Of a stretch of 64,000 bases of DNA, positions 54,985 to 64,000 are shown piece by piece. The position numbers were made by a program, and so were the translations under genes. Below the pieces are notes generated by a model. That model did not search any database and had not been told where the DNA came from. It saw only the letters and a list, made by a program, of their open reading frames with translations. The stretch comes from Gnetum montanum. Its lineage: Eukaryota; Streptophyta; Gnetopsida; Gnetales; Gnetaceae. Numbering within the stretch: the first letter of the stretch is position 1; each line of letters starts with the position of its first letter. The stretch is from positions 595,381 through 659,380 of the forward strand of contig MNCI01035832.1 of NCBI GenBank assembly GCA_015680685.1. The letters are read 5' to 3'.

Positions 54985-55395
54985 ACACTTCCCTCTAAGC
55001 CTAGGCCCCACTGGTGAGGTCCATAGCCTTGTTTGGGTGTCGTTTCTTGGAGGTGATCCTTATAAACTTTTGTAGGCCAATCCAGGAAGCATTTTTGTTA
55101 ACCCCCATAATGACATAGGGGCACTTCCGCATCCACAACTAGCATCTGGCATTGGATTCATGTGCCTCCTCCTAACTTCACTTTATTTGTTCCTCCTCCA
55201 AGAAGGCATAGGCTCTCTGTATCCCCTCTACCTCCTCTCTAGTCAAACACTCCTCTTCCTCTCCATGGAGGTCCTCCTTGATTTGTGCCCAAAGTAGGTC
55301 TTCAAGCATACTTCTAAGTGCAACCTCTTGGACCTCCTATAGGAGCTTTTCCTCCATGTCCCTCTCCCTATGTTGCTACTCTTATGTATGATTTG
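54985..55395 (-). mobile_element. LINE 3' fragment, subfamily II: coiled coil and J-like module
   Basis: In minus sense there is a coiled coil (ALRSMLEDLLWAQIKEDLHG, EEEECLTREEVEGIQRAYAF) and then KCPYVIMGVNKNASWIGL with HPNK (HPN codons 55031-55039), 23 residues after the Met of MGV. It breaks soon after. It closely resembles the copy at 16081-17493. Inactive. Confidence 0.75.
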
Positions 55396-56495
55396 GTATT
55401 GATCTGGTGATATATCTATGATTTGTTTATGGTCATAAATTTAAGTACTTTTGAGGGGGTTCCATGTCACATTGGAGGGGGCAAAACACTGCAACCCCGC
55501 TATGGGCTCATTGGTAGCCTATGGCAGGCACAGTGTGGCCTCTCCAGCACATGAAGGATGTCCAACGTGTTACGGTGGAGCTCCGTGTCCACAAAACTGG
55601 TGGCCTATTGGATTCCTTGCATGGCCAATTCCCGTCAGTTCCTATCTGTCGTCGATGTCCCCCCATCTGGATGGAAACGTGCCGAGGTTCGACAGATGCC
55701 ACATCTGAGCTCCCCCCAAGTGCTATCACAATTGATGCCAAGGATGAGGTATGGACACCGTCCACCCCCTAAGCCATTGACACACACTATGCTCGTGTGC
55801 TCGGTCCAACTGGCTCTACCTCTGTGTCTCCTCCTCCTGTTCCCGCTCGCACTGGGCTAGTTCAGCCTCCTTGCACTCCCTTCGGGCGGTTTCCTCCTGA
55901 AGTAATTCATCTCTCACTTGGGCCCGGATCTCGTCCACCAGCCAGGCCCAGGCTGCATCAGCCAAGAGGGTTTGTTGTCTAACTCTCTCCTACTCCCTTT
56001 CCCGGAACTGGGTTTCCAGCTCGGCCCAGGCCTGCGCAAGGGCTTCCTGCCACTTTGCCTCCCATTCCTGGTGCTCAACCTCGCGTGCTACGGCTGCAGC
56101 CTCTTGTGCCGCTTACTGCAACTCCTCGTCCCTGCTTTCATTGTTCCCCAAGGTTTCAAGCAGCAACATCTCCAACTCCACCATGGGGTTTGGGGGTCTC
56201 TGTCCTCATTGGCTGCATTTCTTCCGCGTGTAGGTCACCGCTGGCTCGGTCCAGAGGCTCTCCCGACTGGCCCAAAGGGATGGACCAAGCAGGGGGCCTC
56301 CCCGTGGGGGCCAGTCTACGACTCTAATGGGGTTTGCCCGTCTGCCCCCCCCCCCCCACTACCCCCCACCATAGGGCCAGGATGAGCCCTAAGTGACAAC
56401 CTTGCCTCTATAGTTGTAGGGGTCGTCAGAAAAAACCGGGCCAAGTTAACCCTACGTCTTAACTTAAGGCATCGGAGGAAGGCGAAGTGGATGCC

Positions 56496-56879
56496 CTAGA
56501 GTTTAGATCCATTGCTAGACTGGACAAAATATATGTTCATGAGATCTGCCGCTTGGGCCCAAATTCGGGGCAGGGAAGATCTAGGCACTTGTCTGCTCTG
56601 CGTGCGTGGCACCGGCCCATCAAAGAACAATTCCGTGTCCTGTAGCCCGTGCGCAGAGGGTAAGATGATTTCGCCATCAGCCTGGGCCCCCAAACACCTG
56701 GCAATCGAAGCTTCTATGACGATGACCTCTCTCCCCCGAAAGTAGGATCGATCGGTGTGCCAATTGGTGAAGAAAGTGTAATCTGACAGGTCTCCCCAAC
56801 CAGCCATTGCAGGGCATCGCTCCAACCGCATTGTTACACCATTTCCCATAGTTCTTCCTCTGCCTGGAACGCAACGCAA
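56496..56879 (-). pseudogene. FRGREV domain in LINE epsilon (best open copy)
   Basis: This 127-codon open frame covers the first two thirds of the domain. The blocks are FFTNWHTDRSYFRGREVIVI, CLGAQADGEIILPSAHGLQD, FDGPVPRTQSRQVP and SLPRIWAQAADLMN. Compared with copy A most differences are conservative, which argues that the domain was once under protein-level selection. Function unknown. Confidence 0.7.
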
Positions 56880-57548
56880 TCAAGTTCGTATGTCGGCGTG
56901 ACACCCATCGTCGCCTCAATCTCTTTCCACGTGCTTTGAGGCTGGGAAACCACCAGCATGGGGGCGGGGGGCTGGGGTAGTCAACGTTGTTGGAAGACTG
57001 TGTGGTTTCTTGTCTTCCATGCTACCCATAAAAGTAGCATGGCCTGAGAGTCGCCGGTGAGGCGCATTGGGGTGCCACTCCTGCAGAGTGCCACATGGCT
57101 CACATGTATGCATAGCCAGATGTGAAGTGTCGTACTATTTCAGGTGCCGAGGGACAAGTGTCATCTATAATGAGGCCCCATCAGCGCAAACCATGCGAAC
57201 TGGCAACGTGTCATGTCGGATCAGCCACAAGAACATTTTGATTTTCTCAGGGAGCTGCCCCCTCCAAATCTGTCGCCAGCCTGGTACCTGTGGTTACTTG
57301 GCTGTCATCAGGGGGCGCGGCGCATGACCCAACCACCCCTGTGTCTGCATTTCGTGCGCTGGTGACAAAGCGTCTACCAGGGTCTCGAGTCCTGCGCCCC
57401 CACCTCCCAACAGCAATATTTCGCATTCATAACACGGATCCATTGGGCCAATTCCTCAAGCAAGCGCGTAAACCGGAGTAACAGACGTTGTTGCCCCATC
57501 ATGAGCTCATCCTCGAATTTGAAGATGCCCAACCCCCCCCCCCCGCCC

Positions 57549-58098
57549 NNNNNNNNNNNNNNNNNNNNNNNNNNNNNNNNNNNNNNNNNNNNNNNNNNNN
57601 NNNNNNNNNNNNNNNNNNNNNNNNNNNNNNNNNNNNNNNNNNNNNNNNNNNNNNNNNNNNNNNNNNNNNNNNNNNNNNNNNNNNNNNNNNNNNNNNNNNN
57701 NNNNNNNNNNNNNNNNNNNNNNNNNNNNNNNNNNNNNNNNNNNNNNNNNNNNNNNNNNNNNNNNNNNNNNNNNNNNNNNNNNNNNNNNNNNNNNNNNNNN
57801 NNNNNNNNNNNNNNNNNNNNNNNNNNNNNNNNNNNNNNNNNNNNNNNNNNNNNNNNNNNNNNNNNNNNNNNNNNNNNNNNNNNNNNNNNNNNNNNNNNNN
57901 NNNNNNNNNNNNNNNNNNNNNNNNNNNNNNNNNNNNNNNNNNNNNNNNNNNNNNNNNNNNNNNNNNNNNNNNNNNNNNNNNNNNNNNNNNNNNNNNNNNN
58001 NNNNNNNNNNNNNNNNNNNNNNNNNNNNNNNNNNNNNNNNNNNNNNNNNNNNNNNNNNNNNNNNNNNNNNNNNNNNNNNNNNNNNNNNNNNNNNNNNN
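57549..58098. other. Assembly gap (550 N)
   Basis: A run of N inside the RT of LINE epsilon, preceded by C-rich sequence. Confidence 0.99.
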
Positions 58099-58637
58099 TC
58101 AAAGGAGAAACCTGCAGATGATTGCATGTGGATGCACAGCTAGATAAAACCCAGGTCAAACCCCTTGTGTTGCATAATGATGGTCAGGGCTTCCCAGCTA
58201 ATTGTATCGTATGCCTTGGTGATGTCGAGTTTGAGACAGAGCCCTGGGAAACCCGTTATTCAGAGAGAAAGAAACACCTCCTACATGAGAAGAACCCGAT
58301 CCTGCAAGGTTTGGCCTTGCACAAAACCTATTTTCTTTACTGCCACTAGCTTGGGCATTAGCGACACAAGCCTACGGACAATCAATTTGGAGAAAACCCA
58401 AATCAAAACATTGCATACCCTAATAGGGCGAAAGTGTTATGGACAGTGCACCTCTGCTTGCTTTGGGATGCACACTATTCGAGAACAATTGAGCTCCCTT
58501 CGGACCTGCCTCTTGGCTAGCATGAGGTTGAAAGTGTCCAAAATATTGGGTCCCACAATATATAGGAAGGTCGTAAAGAATTCCAGGCTCCAACCATCTG
58601 GGCCATGTGCCTTCCCTCTCGGCATGTCACTCCTACG

Positions 58638-58780
58638 CTCGTCTCCGCTCCTGCATGCTCCTGTGTCTCTGCTCCTGCACTCATCTCCGCTCCTGCGCAC
58701 TCCTGTGTCTCCACTCCTGCGCTCATCTCCGCTCCTGCACGCTCCTATGTCTCTGCTCCTGTGTGCTCCTATGTCTCTAG
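58638..58780. repeat. 42-bp minisatellite at a LINE break
   Basis: Three units beginning CTCRTCTCCGCTCCTGC at 58638, 58680 and 58722, plus a partial unit. 42 bp is 14 codons, so every frame stays open through it. It begins exactly where similarity of copy epsilon to other LINEs stops. Confidence 0.85.
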
Positions 58781-59079
58781 TCCCATCTCCTTTTCTTTCT
58801 TATGGCCTGATTCAGCATCTAGTAATGAAATGAATGAAAGGAATATTGCACTGCTTGTGAGGTTGATACTTTATCATCATGGAAGAAATTTAACCAAAGT
58901 CCTCTTAGTTGGAAGGCTTAGGTATTCTTTTTATTTCTTTTGAAGGATGCCTTCATGAAAGTTTGAACCTATGACCCGATTTCGATCCATTTTTAAAAAA
59001 ATGCAACCACTAAAAGTAATTGTCATGGAGAGTCAATTACATGAAAGAAACCAATCAAAACTAAAATGTGAATCAATAA
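58781..59079. other. Nothing recognised
   Basis: A/T-rich sequence between the minisatellite and a LINE 3' end fragment. Confidence 0.4.
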
Positions 59080-59345
59080 AAAGGCTAGGCTTTTTTTCTT
59101 TCTTTTCTTTTTTTTTTCTTTTGGCTGGGAATGTTGGTTTGGACAAGCGTCCACTGTGTCTGGCTAAGGTGGATGTCTAAGGGGTTCTCACCTTACTAGT
59201 TGGGATGTTTTTGGCCTGTTCTAGCATGGAGGGTTAGCGACCCTAGTCTTTTTGGGGTGTTTTCTCCCCTTAGCCTGTTGTTTTCTATTGTACATAAACT
59301 CTACAGATTTATTAATTTGATAACCCAAACTTTTCTTAGAAAAAA
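59080..59345 (+). mobile_element. LINE 3' UTR fragment
   Basis: The T-rich start, GGGGTGTTTTCTCCCC and the end TTTATTAATTTGATAACCC, TTTTCTTAGAAAAAA follow the layout of other family 3' ends in this window. No coding part. Confidence 0.4.
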
Positions 59346-60452
59346 TCAAAAGGCTAGGTAGGAAAAAAAGGGGGGGAAGATGGAGAGAGAACAAAGAAAA
59401 AAAAGGAAAAAGGAAGATTGCAACAGCAACAACAACATTAGCAGAATATCTTCAGCAATACATGGGTAAACTAAAATAATAATAATAGCAACAGCAATAG
59501 AGAACGAGAAAGATTGCAAGAGTACAGCAATGACACAGAAGAAGCAGCACTTGATGGCTAGGAAAAAGGTGTCATTCAAAAATGTTTCACTTGTGGCTGA
59601 AATATGAATTTCTGTTCAAAATTCTTTCACCATCTTTTTTTTTTCTTTGGAAAATGATTGAGTGATTTTTTCCAAAAAAAAATAATATACAAATGTACAC
59701 AAAAGATCATCGATTGGAGTCGACACAACCCATCCATGTGACCCAATGGTCACCTACAACATACCACATAATCACCTACACAGTGCAACCCTCTCACACT
59801 AGCCAGTGACCCTCACCCTAGATATTCAACCCCTGTTCCCAAGAGCAAGGAACTAACATGACACATACACCTCAGAATACCCAAGATTACAGCACTACAT
59901 GTTTGCGTCCGTCCCCGAACTACTACATCCTGCGGGCTTGGCGAACCGCGACCTGAATCCCCAACTCTTAGCTGCAACCAAGGCCTCTGAGGCATCAGTG
60001 CCAGCCGCAGTCTACTATCCAATCGATCCCAGTCCAAGCACCATTCGCTGGTTCTCTACTTTGAGCTATGCCAGTCCCATCCAGTGCTTCGAAATCACCG
60101 CCTCCATCCATCTAAGGTCGTGCAAGCGTGATTTATTCAATTCTCTTCGGGCCTCCTACCACATGTTCTCCCACCTGAGCTACCACCATGCTCGATCCTC
60201 CAACCACACCTACTCAGCCACCAAGCAACGCTCTTCCAGCAGCCATTCCTCCATGGCTATGGACGTTTTTGCTTCTGTGCCCTCCATCTCAGACCCATGG
60301 TTGTGCTACACATGTGCCCTGGTAGACATCCCTTGGAGCCAGCTTCTTTGGTACACAATCATTGGCACTAGGTGAACAATCAGTACACCCCCATGCCATA
60401 GTGCAAGGATTACTCTAGGGTGCCGCCCCAACCACCTCCTATGCAGAGATTC

Positions 60453-61127
60453 CTAGAAAAAATGGGGCAAGTTTACCGAGGAGCCTTGTTGAAGGTGCTT
60501 AAGAAAAGTGAAATGGACCCCCACCAGTTTGTGGGGGTACCCGGATTGCACAAAATACCTCTTCACCAAGAGCGCCACATCTCTCCAGACCCCTTGTAAT
60601 CCAAACTTCCAAATGTGCCCACTAGTAGTCCTGGGAATGTGTCCTATGAAGAACTCCCTCGCATCATCTTGGGCCCTTGCAACCGGCACCACAATTTCCC
60701 GTACGTCCTCCACCCCTAGTGCAGCAACCAGCTTCTGCACCGTAACTTCAATCCTCCTGGCCCTGTATGGTGTGGTGTCTCCCTCCCAATTGTCATAGAA
60801 CTGCTGAGTAGGCAAGTTCAGCTCTTCCTCCATGTGCTTGAGCATCTCCACCAACCCCATCCATTCAACCAGTGCCCATAATTTGGGCAATCTAGAAAAT
60901 TTTGTCCATGATGGTTCAAAAAGTATGCATTGCTCTATGGCCTCCGTGGCCTCCTTCCATAGCCCACGTGCCTCTCGAACCACTACCATGGCTATAAGAA
61001 GTGGATGTCCTTGAAAAATCAGAGAATTTTTGCATTTCCATAGGACCCACAACATAGCAAGGTGCAAGGAGTCTCTGTGGAAACCTGTGGTGGGGGATAT
61101 ATTGGCATCATAAAGCGGGTTGGCCAT
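60453..61127 (-). pseudogene. LINE eta, inverted part: zf-RVT end fused in frame to FRGREV domain
   Basis: An uninterrupted 224-codon frame starts in the post-zf-RVT segment (LHLAMLWVLWKCKNSLIFQG). It continues through FYDNWEGDTTPYRARRIEVT, LGVEDVREIVVPVARAQDD, GLQGVWRDVALLVKRYFVQS and VGVHFTFLKHLQQGSSVNLP. It is direct evidence that this domain is part of the same polypeptide as the reverse transcriptase. The sequence is a divergent subtype, since R-R-I-E-V replaces R-G-R-E-V. Confidence 0.8.
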
Positions 61128-61140
61128 TGGGAGCTAAGCG

Positions 61141-61835
61141 TTTCCAACCCTATGGTGATGCTAAACACGTCTCCGTAGACGATGTCGGCATGCGAGGTGT
61201 TACAGGCTAAGGAGTTGCACCACGTGGTGGCTAAGGCAATGGCCACTACTCATGCCAAAGAAAGGCGTGACTAGGAAGCCAAGTGGGACGAAGCCCTTGC
61301 ACATGCACAAGCTGAACTAGAGACCCGTTTCCAAGAACAAGAGCAGGAGCTGCTTCGGTAGCAAACTTTGCTGGCAAAGGCTGCCCATGCCTGGCTAGTT
61401 GATGAGCTCCACACCCAGATTCGAGAGGAGCTGTTGCAGGAGGAGGCTACTCGCAGAGAGCACAAGAGGGTGGAGCAGGCACAATAGGAACAAGAACAAG
61501 ATGAGGAAAGATAAAGACAAAGGCAACTGGACTGGGCACATGAGCAAAGTGTACACCAATGGCTTTGGGAGGGGTGTTGTCCATACATTGTTTTGGCCAT
61601 AAACTGTGACTACTTGTGGGGGGTGCTCCAACGACACATTCGTCAGATGTCCACGCGTTTTCACCCGGATGGGGGGACGTCGATTGAAGAGCAGAATCAA
61701 TGAGAGGCTACCATGCAAGCAATTCAACAGGCCGCCAATTTTGTAGATTCCAAATTGCACCGTAACATGTTGGATATTCTCCACGCTCTTGAGCGCCCAC
61801 ACTACCCATGTCATAGACTGCCGACACATCTGTAG
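61141..61835 (+). pseudogene. LINE eta, 3' part: coiled coil and J-like module with HPD
   Basis: A single frame runs from the coiled coil (EAKWDEALAHAQAELETRFQ, 61270-61540) into CCPYIVLAINCDYLWG and HIRQMSTRFHPDGGTSIEEQ (HPD codons 61662-61670). Then come EATMQAIQQAANFVD and MLDILHALERPHY, ending TAG at 61833-61835. Internal stops are all one base from common codons, for example TGA where other copies have TGG before the EAAM block. HPD, the 23-residue spacing from the LGV-equivalent and the following helix match the J-domain plan. A J-domain protein would act with Hsp70; this is inference. Confidence 0.7.
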
Positions 61836-62115
61836 CATCAGGTTGTGATCCCCATTGTTCCCTGATTGGCTAATCTGCCCTTTTTGCGTTGTGATTTTAT
61901 GATGTAAGTCTATGCCTTCTATTTTTTGTGGTTGCCCCCCCCCCCCCCCCCCCAACATTTTCCTAGTTTACGGTTGTTGGGGGTTTCTCTCCCCCATCCC
62001 CTCCCTTCCCCCCTCCGCCAATCATGGGATCATCCATGTTGGCCACCTCTAGTGACTTGATTTTGTACTTTACTTTTCTAGTAATTTCATGCCGAACATT
62101 TTCTCAAAAAAAAAA

Positions 62116-64000
62116 ACCCCCCAAAATTAATTGGAATTACAAAGGTTATACTACAACAGAAAACCAAAATATTTGATGTCATTGACATCTTGAAGATATG
62201 CTGGTAATGGAGAGAGAAGAAATTTGCACATGTCATGTTATTTATAGTTATGCACTTGTTATTGTATTTGTGTATACTTAATTGTGCTTTCTACTTTTAT
62301 GTTTAAATAATAATAATTTGCTATCAAAAAACTTCTTACTTTTCGTTTTACATGTATTTGTCAACTAAAGCTTGTGACTTGAATCCTAGAAGTTACGAAA
62401 TTTGATTCCACTATGCTGAGCTATATGTGCACTGTGCAAAAGACAATGACTGAAACTGCACTGGTCCAACAAATCCATATGATCTTTACATTGATGTAAT
62501 AAAAATGGTTCAGAACAATTTAGATATGCCAGTTTTTTTACATGAAGACTTTTAATTTTCCATTTTTCAAAATAACCAAAAACATTCTTCTACTGACGTT
62601 TTACTCTTTGCTCCATAGCAAACAATATAAGCGCTATTACTAATTATTACAAAAATGGCAGCTCTTCTGTGGTCTAACCATTAAGTCACGGGTCACCCAT
62701 ATTTAGTTTCTTGATGGTATGCTATTTACAGGATAGATAATGCTGCCTGCTTTAATGATAACAGCCGAGGTTTTGAAGGCCTTCTCATCATAGTTTTGAA
62801 CATTGGCATATATTAATATGTATATGATATACATTTGAATCGGTTAGTTTATAAGTTCTCATAATGTATTATCCAATGAGTTCCCAGGTCACATATTGCA
62901 AAAATCTATCTCAAACTTTATAATTATTGATAGGAAGATTCACAAATCATGTCAGTAATGATAGATTAGCAAACGGCTTCTATAATAGATGTAGGACAGG
63001 TGATGGTCCTTGGTTTGATTGTAATATCCAGAAATTTTAGAGACTTGTTTGTCATAGTGTATTGTATTTATCCATTTTTGTATACCTCATGATTTTCAAT
63101 TATCTTTCTTCAAAACAAAATTACGGGCATCATAAAGCTTGAAATCTTTTCATGAAAAGAACATCACATATTCGCTATCCATATTCCACATTAGTATGCC
63201 ATTATCAATTTGTTCTTCTTTACTTGCTGAAGTTGTTTCAACTGCTTCTTCTTCAATAACTACACTTTAAACCTAGCATGTGGATAGTTTGGAACTTCAC
63301 AACCCATGTCAGCTAACATGTGCCATCCTGGTTTACTTCTTAAGAAAGAGCATCTAAACTAGCCGTTAAACATAAAGCTATTTATTCTCTCTTCAATTCT
63401 TGCAAAATCCATTGCAACTAATGATGAATATAATATGATTCAAAATATCTTGCAAAAAAAATATACAAGCTATGGATGGTACAAGTGTCTCTTTTACACA
63501 AAATGAATGTTTGTTATATCAAGATTGTCATGTCAATAAATGAGTTCTATGGATTTTCATCTATAAAATGCATAATGCTCCTTCTTAGGTTAAGCATTTT
63601 CAGTATGCAAAATGTTATTCTTATATTTATAAATAAATAAATTAAAATAAGTTGTATCAGTTTGTGTAAAGAAACCAACAGCCATCTCAAACACCGTTAG
63701 CCATCATGTCAGGTTAAAAATTTCTTATTCAACTCGCTAAGTTTCTATGATAAAAAGATTTGAGGTTCCAGGATACCGCAGTATGAATGGTTTGTAGGGT
63801 AATTGTTGTGTAGCTTATCCAGCTTTGCATCTAATGATACACAGGAAACACACATACAGCTTGCCGTAACGTACACAGCCCTCCAGAAAAGGTTAACCCT
63901 GATGAAAGTCATTAAAAAAAGCTAATGTGCAATCTATCTGAAGATGTTGTTGCCTAAGTTGTATAAAGTATGTAAACCAAACACTGCTATGTTTCCTCAG
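62116..64000. other. Intron or upstream sequence without recognisable content
   Basis: A/T-rich throughout. No exon of the monooxygenase N-terminus, no RNA gene and no clear transposon could be read here. Confidence 0.5.

Larger units (their letters stand above)
55450..58637 (-). mobile_element. LINE copy epsilon: RT to C-terminal J-like module, with assembly gap
   Basis: In minus sense RT fingers (GPDGWSLEFF, NCSRIVCIPKQ; 58600-58450) and motif A (KLDITKAYDTISWEAL, about 58220) are visible. A 550-bp gap replaces motif C. Then come the RT thumb (GIFKFEDELMMGQQRLLLRF), a decayed zf-RVT, and an uninterrupted 127-codon FRGREV domain frame (56879-56496, with RSYFRGREVIVI and CLGAQADGEIILPS). A coiled coil and a J-like module with intact FHPDGG (HPD codons 55665-55673), TLDILHVLERPHC and CHRLPMSP plus stop follow. 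Several stops remain. Confidence 0.85.
59890..62115 (+). mobile_element. LINE copy eta with internal inversion (twin-priming structure)
   Basis: The right part (61141-62115, plus sense) has coiled coil, J-like module and 3' end with poly(A) at 62110. The left part (about 59890-61127) encodes the region just upstream of that (zf-RVT end, FRGREV domain, start of linker) but on the minus strand. This is the structure made when both target strands prime reverse transcription of one LINE RNA. A 224-codon open frame and a coil-to-J frame with only a few stops make it one of the younger copies. Confidence 0.8.
50949..64000 (-). other. 5' intron, longer than 13 kb, runs off the window
   Basis: No exon encoding the family's N-terminal GxGxxG segment was found between 50949 and 64000, so at least 13 kb of intron precedes exon A. 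It contains the unrecognised coding remnant 51622-54180 and LINE copies at 54985-62115. Confidence 0.6.

Noticed and set aside
57374-58159. Frames of more than 200 codons
   Set aside because: Mostly the 550-bp gap; only the flanking RT residues are real.
62655-62700. tRNA-like stretch with GTGGTCTAACCATTAAGTC and GGGTCACCC
   Set aside because: Does not complete A and B boxes or a cloverleaf.

Overview
The window looks like nuclear DNA of a land plant with a very large, repeat-rich genome. A gymnosperm is my best guess, from the giant introns and the mix of L1-type LINEs and Ty3/gypsy debris; the species cannot be read from the sequence. There is one real host gene. It is on the minus strand and encodes a flavin (FAD)-dependent aromatic-ring-hydroxylase-like monooxygenase. 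Nine exons (50948 down to 3681) can be joined with canonical GT/AG junctions into about 641 residues with no break. The N-terminal part (expected transit peptide and first FAD-binding GxGxxG motif) is not in the window and should lie beyond 64000. Six of the eight complete introns are 86-567 bp. The other two are about 32.2 kb and 11.9 kb, and the 5' intron exceeds 13 kb.

The long introns are nested transposons. Intron D/E (5703-17581) holds a SINE and several L1-type LINE pieces on both strands. Intron C/D (17757-49958) is essentially one minus-strand Ty3/gypsy element: 5' LTR 48399-49441, primer-binding site, gag 47082-48200, pol 29576-31590, and a 3' LTR now in three pieces at 28889-29553, 24680-24741 and 18388-18735. 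It has been expanded to about 31 kb by later insertions: LINEs, a 3.4-kb non-coding repeat present twice, a solo-LTR-like piece, a second gypsy pol fragment and a block with an unrecognised coding remnant. The 5' intron holds another unrecognised decayed coding region and more LINE copies, one with the inversion expected from twin priming.

The most interesting observation concerns the LINE family. Downstream of endonuclease, reverse transcriptase and zf-RVT, ORF2 continues into a C-terminal extension: a conserved domain with an F-R-G-R-E-V motif, a Pro-rich linker, a Glu/Gln-rich coiled coil, and a terminal module that looks like a DnaJ J-domain. In most copies that can be counted, the LGV-like start and the HPD-like tripeptide have the same 23-residue spacing as E. 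coli DnaJ. One copy also carries an upstream ORF1 with a zinc-knuckle remnant, so the extension is not a displaced ORF1. At least nine copies of the J-like module, in two subfamilies, are visible.

Borders of mobile elements are hand-drawn and good to about 20-50 bp. Exon borders are base-exact as read. All transposon coding regions seen here are decayed. Single N bases and long poly-C runs mark doubtful assembly joins.
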